NCBI GenBank assembly: GCA_902363735.1
Contig: CABJBA010000008.1
Location: 172,583-236,582 of the forward strand
Reading direction: 5' to 3'
Origin: Clostridiaceae bacterium
GTDB taxonomy: Bacteria; Bacillota; Clostridia; Lachnospirales; Lachnospiraceae
DNA length: 64,000 bases
Part shown: in pieces, positions 63,620-64,000 of the stretch
How positions within the stretch are numbered: position 1 is the stretch's first letter
Layout: each line of letters opens with the position of its first letter
The notes under the pieces: model-generated
What the model was told of the DNA's origin: nothing
Databases searched by the model: none
Seen by the model: only the letters and a program-made list of their open reading frames with translations
Program-made: the position numbers and the translations under genes

Positions 63620-63717
63620 ACTGCTATGAGCACTCAGCAATTATATTTTAATCGCTCATGTGCAATATACGTCATCATATTTAGTGAGCATAAACGCTTA
63701 CTTAGCAGATGACTTAC

Positions 63718-63789
63718 TGACCCCAACGAGATTCGAACTCGTGTTACCGCCGTGAAAGGGCGATGTCTTAACCGCTTGACCATGGGGCC
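63718..63789 (-). tRNA. tRNA-Glu (anticodon TTC)
   Basis: 72 bases, anticodon loop CTTTCAC, acceptor GGCCCCA pairing with TGGGGTC (one wobble). Confidence 0.95.
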
Positions 63790-63793
63790 TAAG

Positions 63794-63866
63794 CTCCCCG
63801 AGTAGGACTTGAACCTACGACCCAACGGTTAACAGCCGTTTGCTCTACCAACTGAGCTATCGAGGA
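63794..63866 (-). tRNA. tRNA-Asn (anticodon GTT)
   Basis: 73 bases, anticodon loop CTGTTAA, acceptor TCCTCGA pairing with TCGGGGA (one wobble). First tRNA after the rRNA gene. Confidence 0.95.
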
Positions 63867-63956
63867 TTATTGCTCTTCTTGAGGCATATACCCTCAAAAC
63901 CACACATTGTTATATATCTATCATCCGTTCTTACTTCCTCTTACCTATACCAACCT

Positions 63957-64000
63957 GGTTAAGCCCTCGACCTATTAGTGACAGTCAGCTGCACATGTTG
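63957..64000 (-). rRNA. rrl: 23S ribosomal RNA, 3' end only
   Basis: The minus strand reads ...CTAATAGGTCGAGGGCTTAACC, the conserved 3' end of bacterial 23S rRNA. The rest lies beyond the window. The 90 bases between it and tRNA-Asn contain no 5S gene. Confidence 0.9.

Noticed and set aside
1..64000. Prophage, CRISPR array or intact insertion sequence
   Set aside because: No integrase, transposase, phage structural gene or regularly spaced repeat array was seen; only a probable intron remnant suggests mobile DNA.

Overview
The window (64 kb, moderate GC, strong AGGAGG-type ribosome sites, nearly all genes on the minus strand) looks like the chromosome of a saccharolytic, anaerobic Firmicute of the Lachnospiraceae / Clostridium cluster XIVa type. 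This is inferred from gene content: many Opp- and sugar-type ABC transporters each with a private lipoprotein, a YesM/AraC-type two-component pair, DUF1540 and DUF4489-like Clostridial proteins, and Clostridia-like tRNA genes. No prophage, CRISPR array or intact insertion sequence was seen.

Layout: (1) 1-3350, an Opp-type peptide transporter (oppA-oppB-oppC, the last cut by the window edge) with its own strong promoter. (2) 3646-14957, one long operon: sugar-binding lipoprotein, two sugar permeases, GH2 beta-mannosidase, D-serine dehydratase-like PLP enzyme, N-acyl-D-amino-acid deacylase, RidA and a GH9 hydrolase. It is divergent from a YheO/DauR-like PAS-HTH regulator (15208-15852). This combination suggests uptake and dismantling of a glycan that carries D-amino acids. 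(3) 15934-20319, a MacAB-like ABC export system. (4) 20525-23280, a siderophore/cobalamin-type importer. (5) 23479-26999, a three-subunit molybdenum hydroxylase of the xanthine dehydrogenase family. (6) 27168-32583, mostly housekeeping: DUF1540, glyA, recJ, a SprT/YgjP-like metallopeptidase, a YjjG-like phosphatase. (7) 32614-40623, an Fbp/Afu-type ABC importer followed by its own binding protein, histidine kinase and AraC-type response regulator, next to a decayed lactonase gene.

(8) 40744-50550 is a murein-peptide recycling operon comparable to dpp-ykf of Bacillus: OppA-B-C-D-F, a YkfB-like Ala-Glu epimerase, a YkfC-like NlpC/P60 endopeptidase and two serine hydrolases, preceded by a leader with a terminator hairpin. 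(9) 50911-53714 is an accessory patch with a frameshifted pseudogene, two divergent cysteine-rich DUF4489-like genes (one an internal duplication) and a probable group II intron remnant. (10) 53811-61483 is an operon of an Opp-type transporter (with fused D-F ATPase), a UxuA-type mannonate dehydratase and an alginate-lyase-family protein, divergent from a LysR regulator; it probably imports and degrades uronides. (11) 62862-64000 is a run of eight tRNA genes after the 3' end of a 23S rRNA gene, all on the minus strand, with no 5S gene between.

Two separate modules (regions 2 and 8) process D-amino-acid compounds. Together with regions 1 and 10, the window reads as a set of substrate-specific scavenging operons. 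All functional assignments rest on motif and family recognition by eye; no database search was run.
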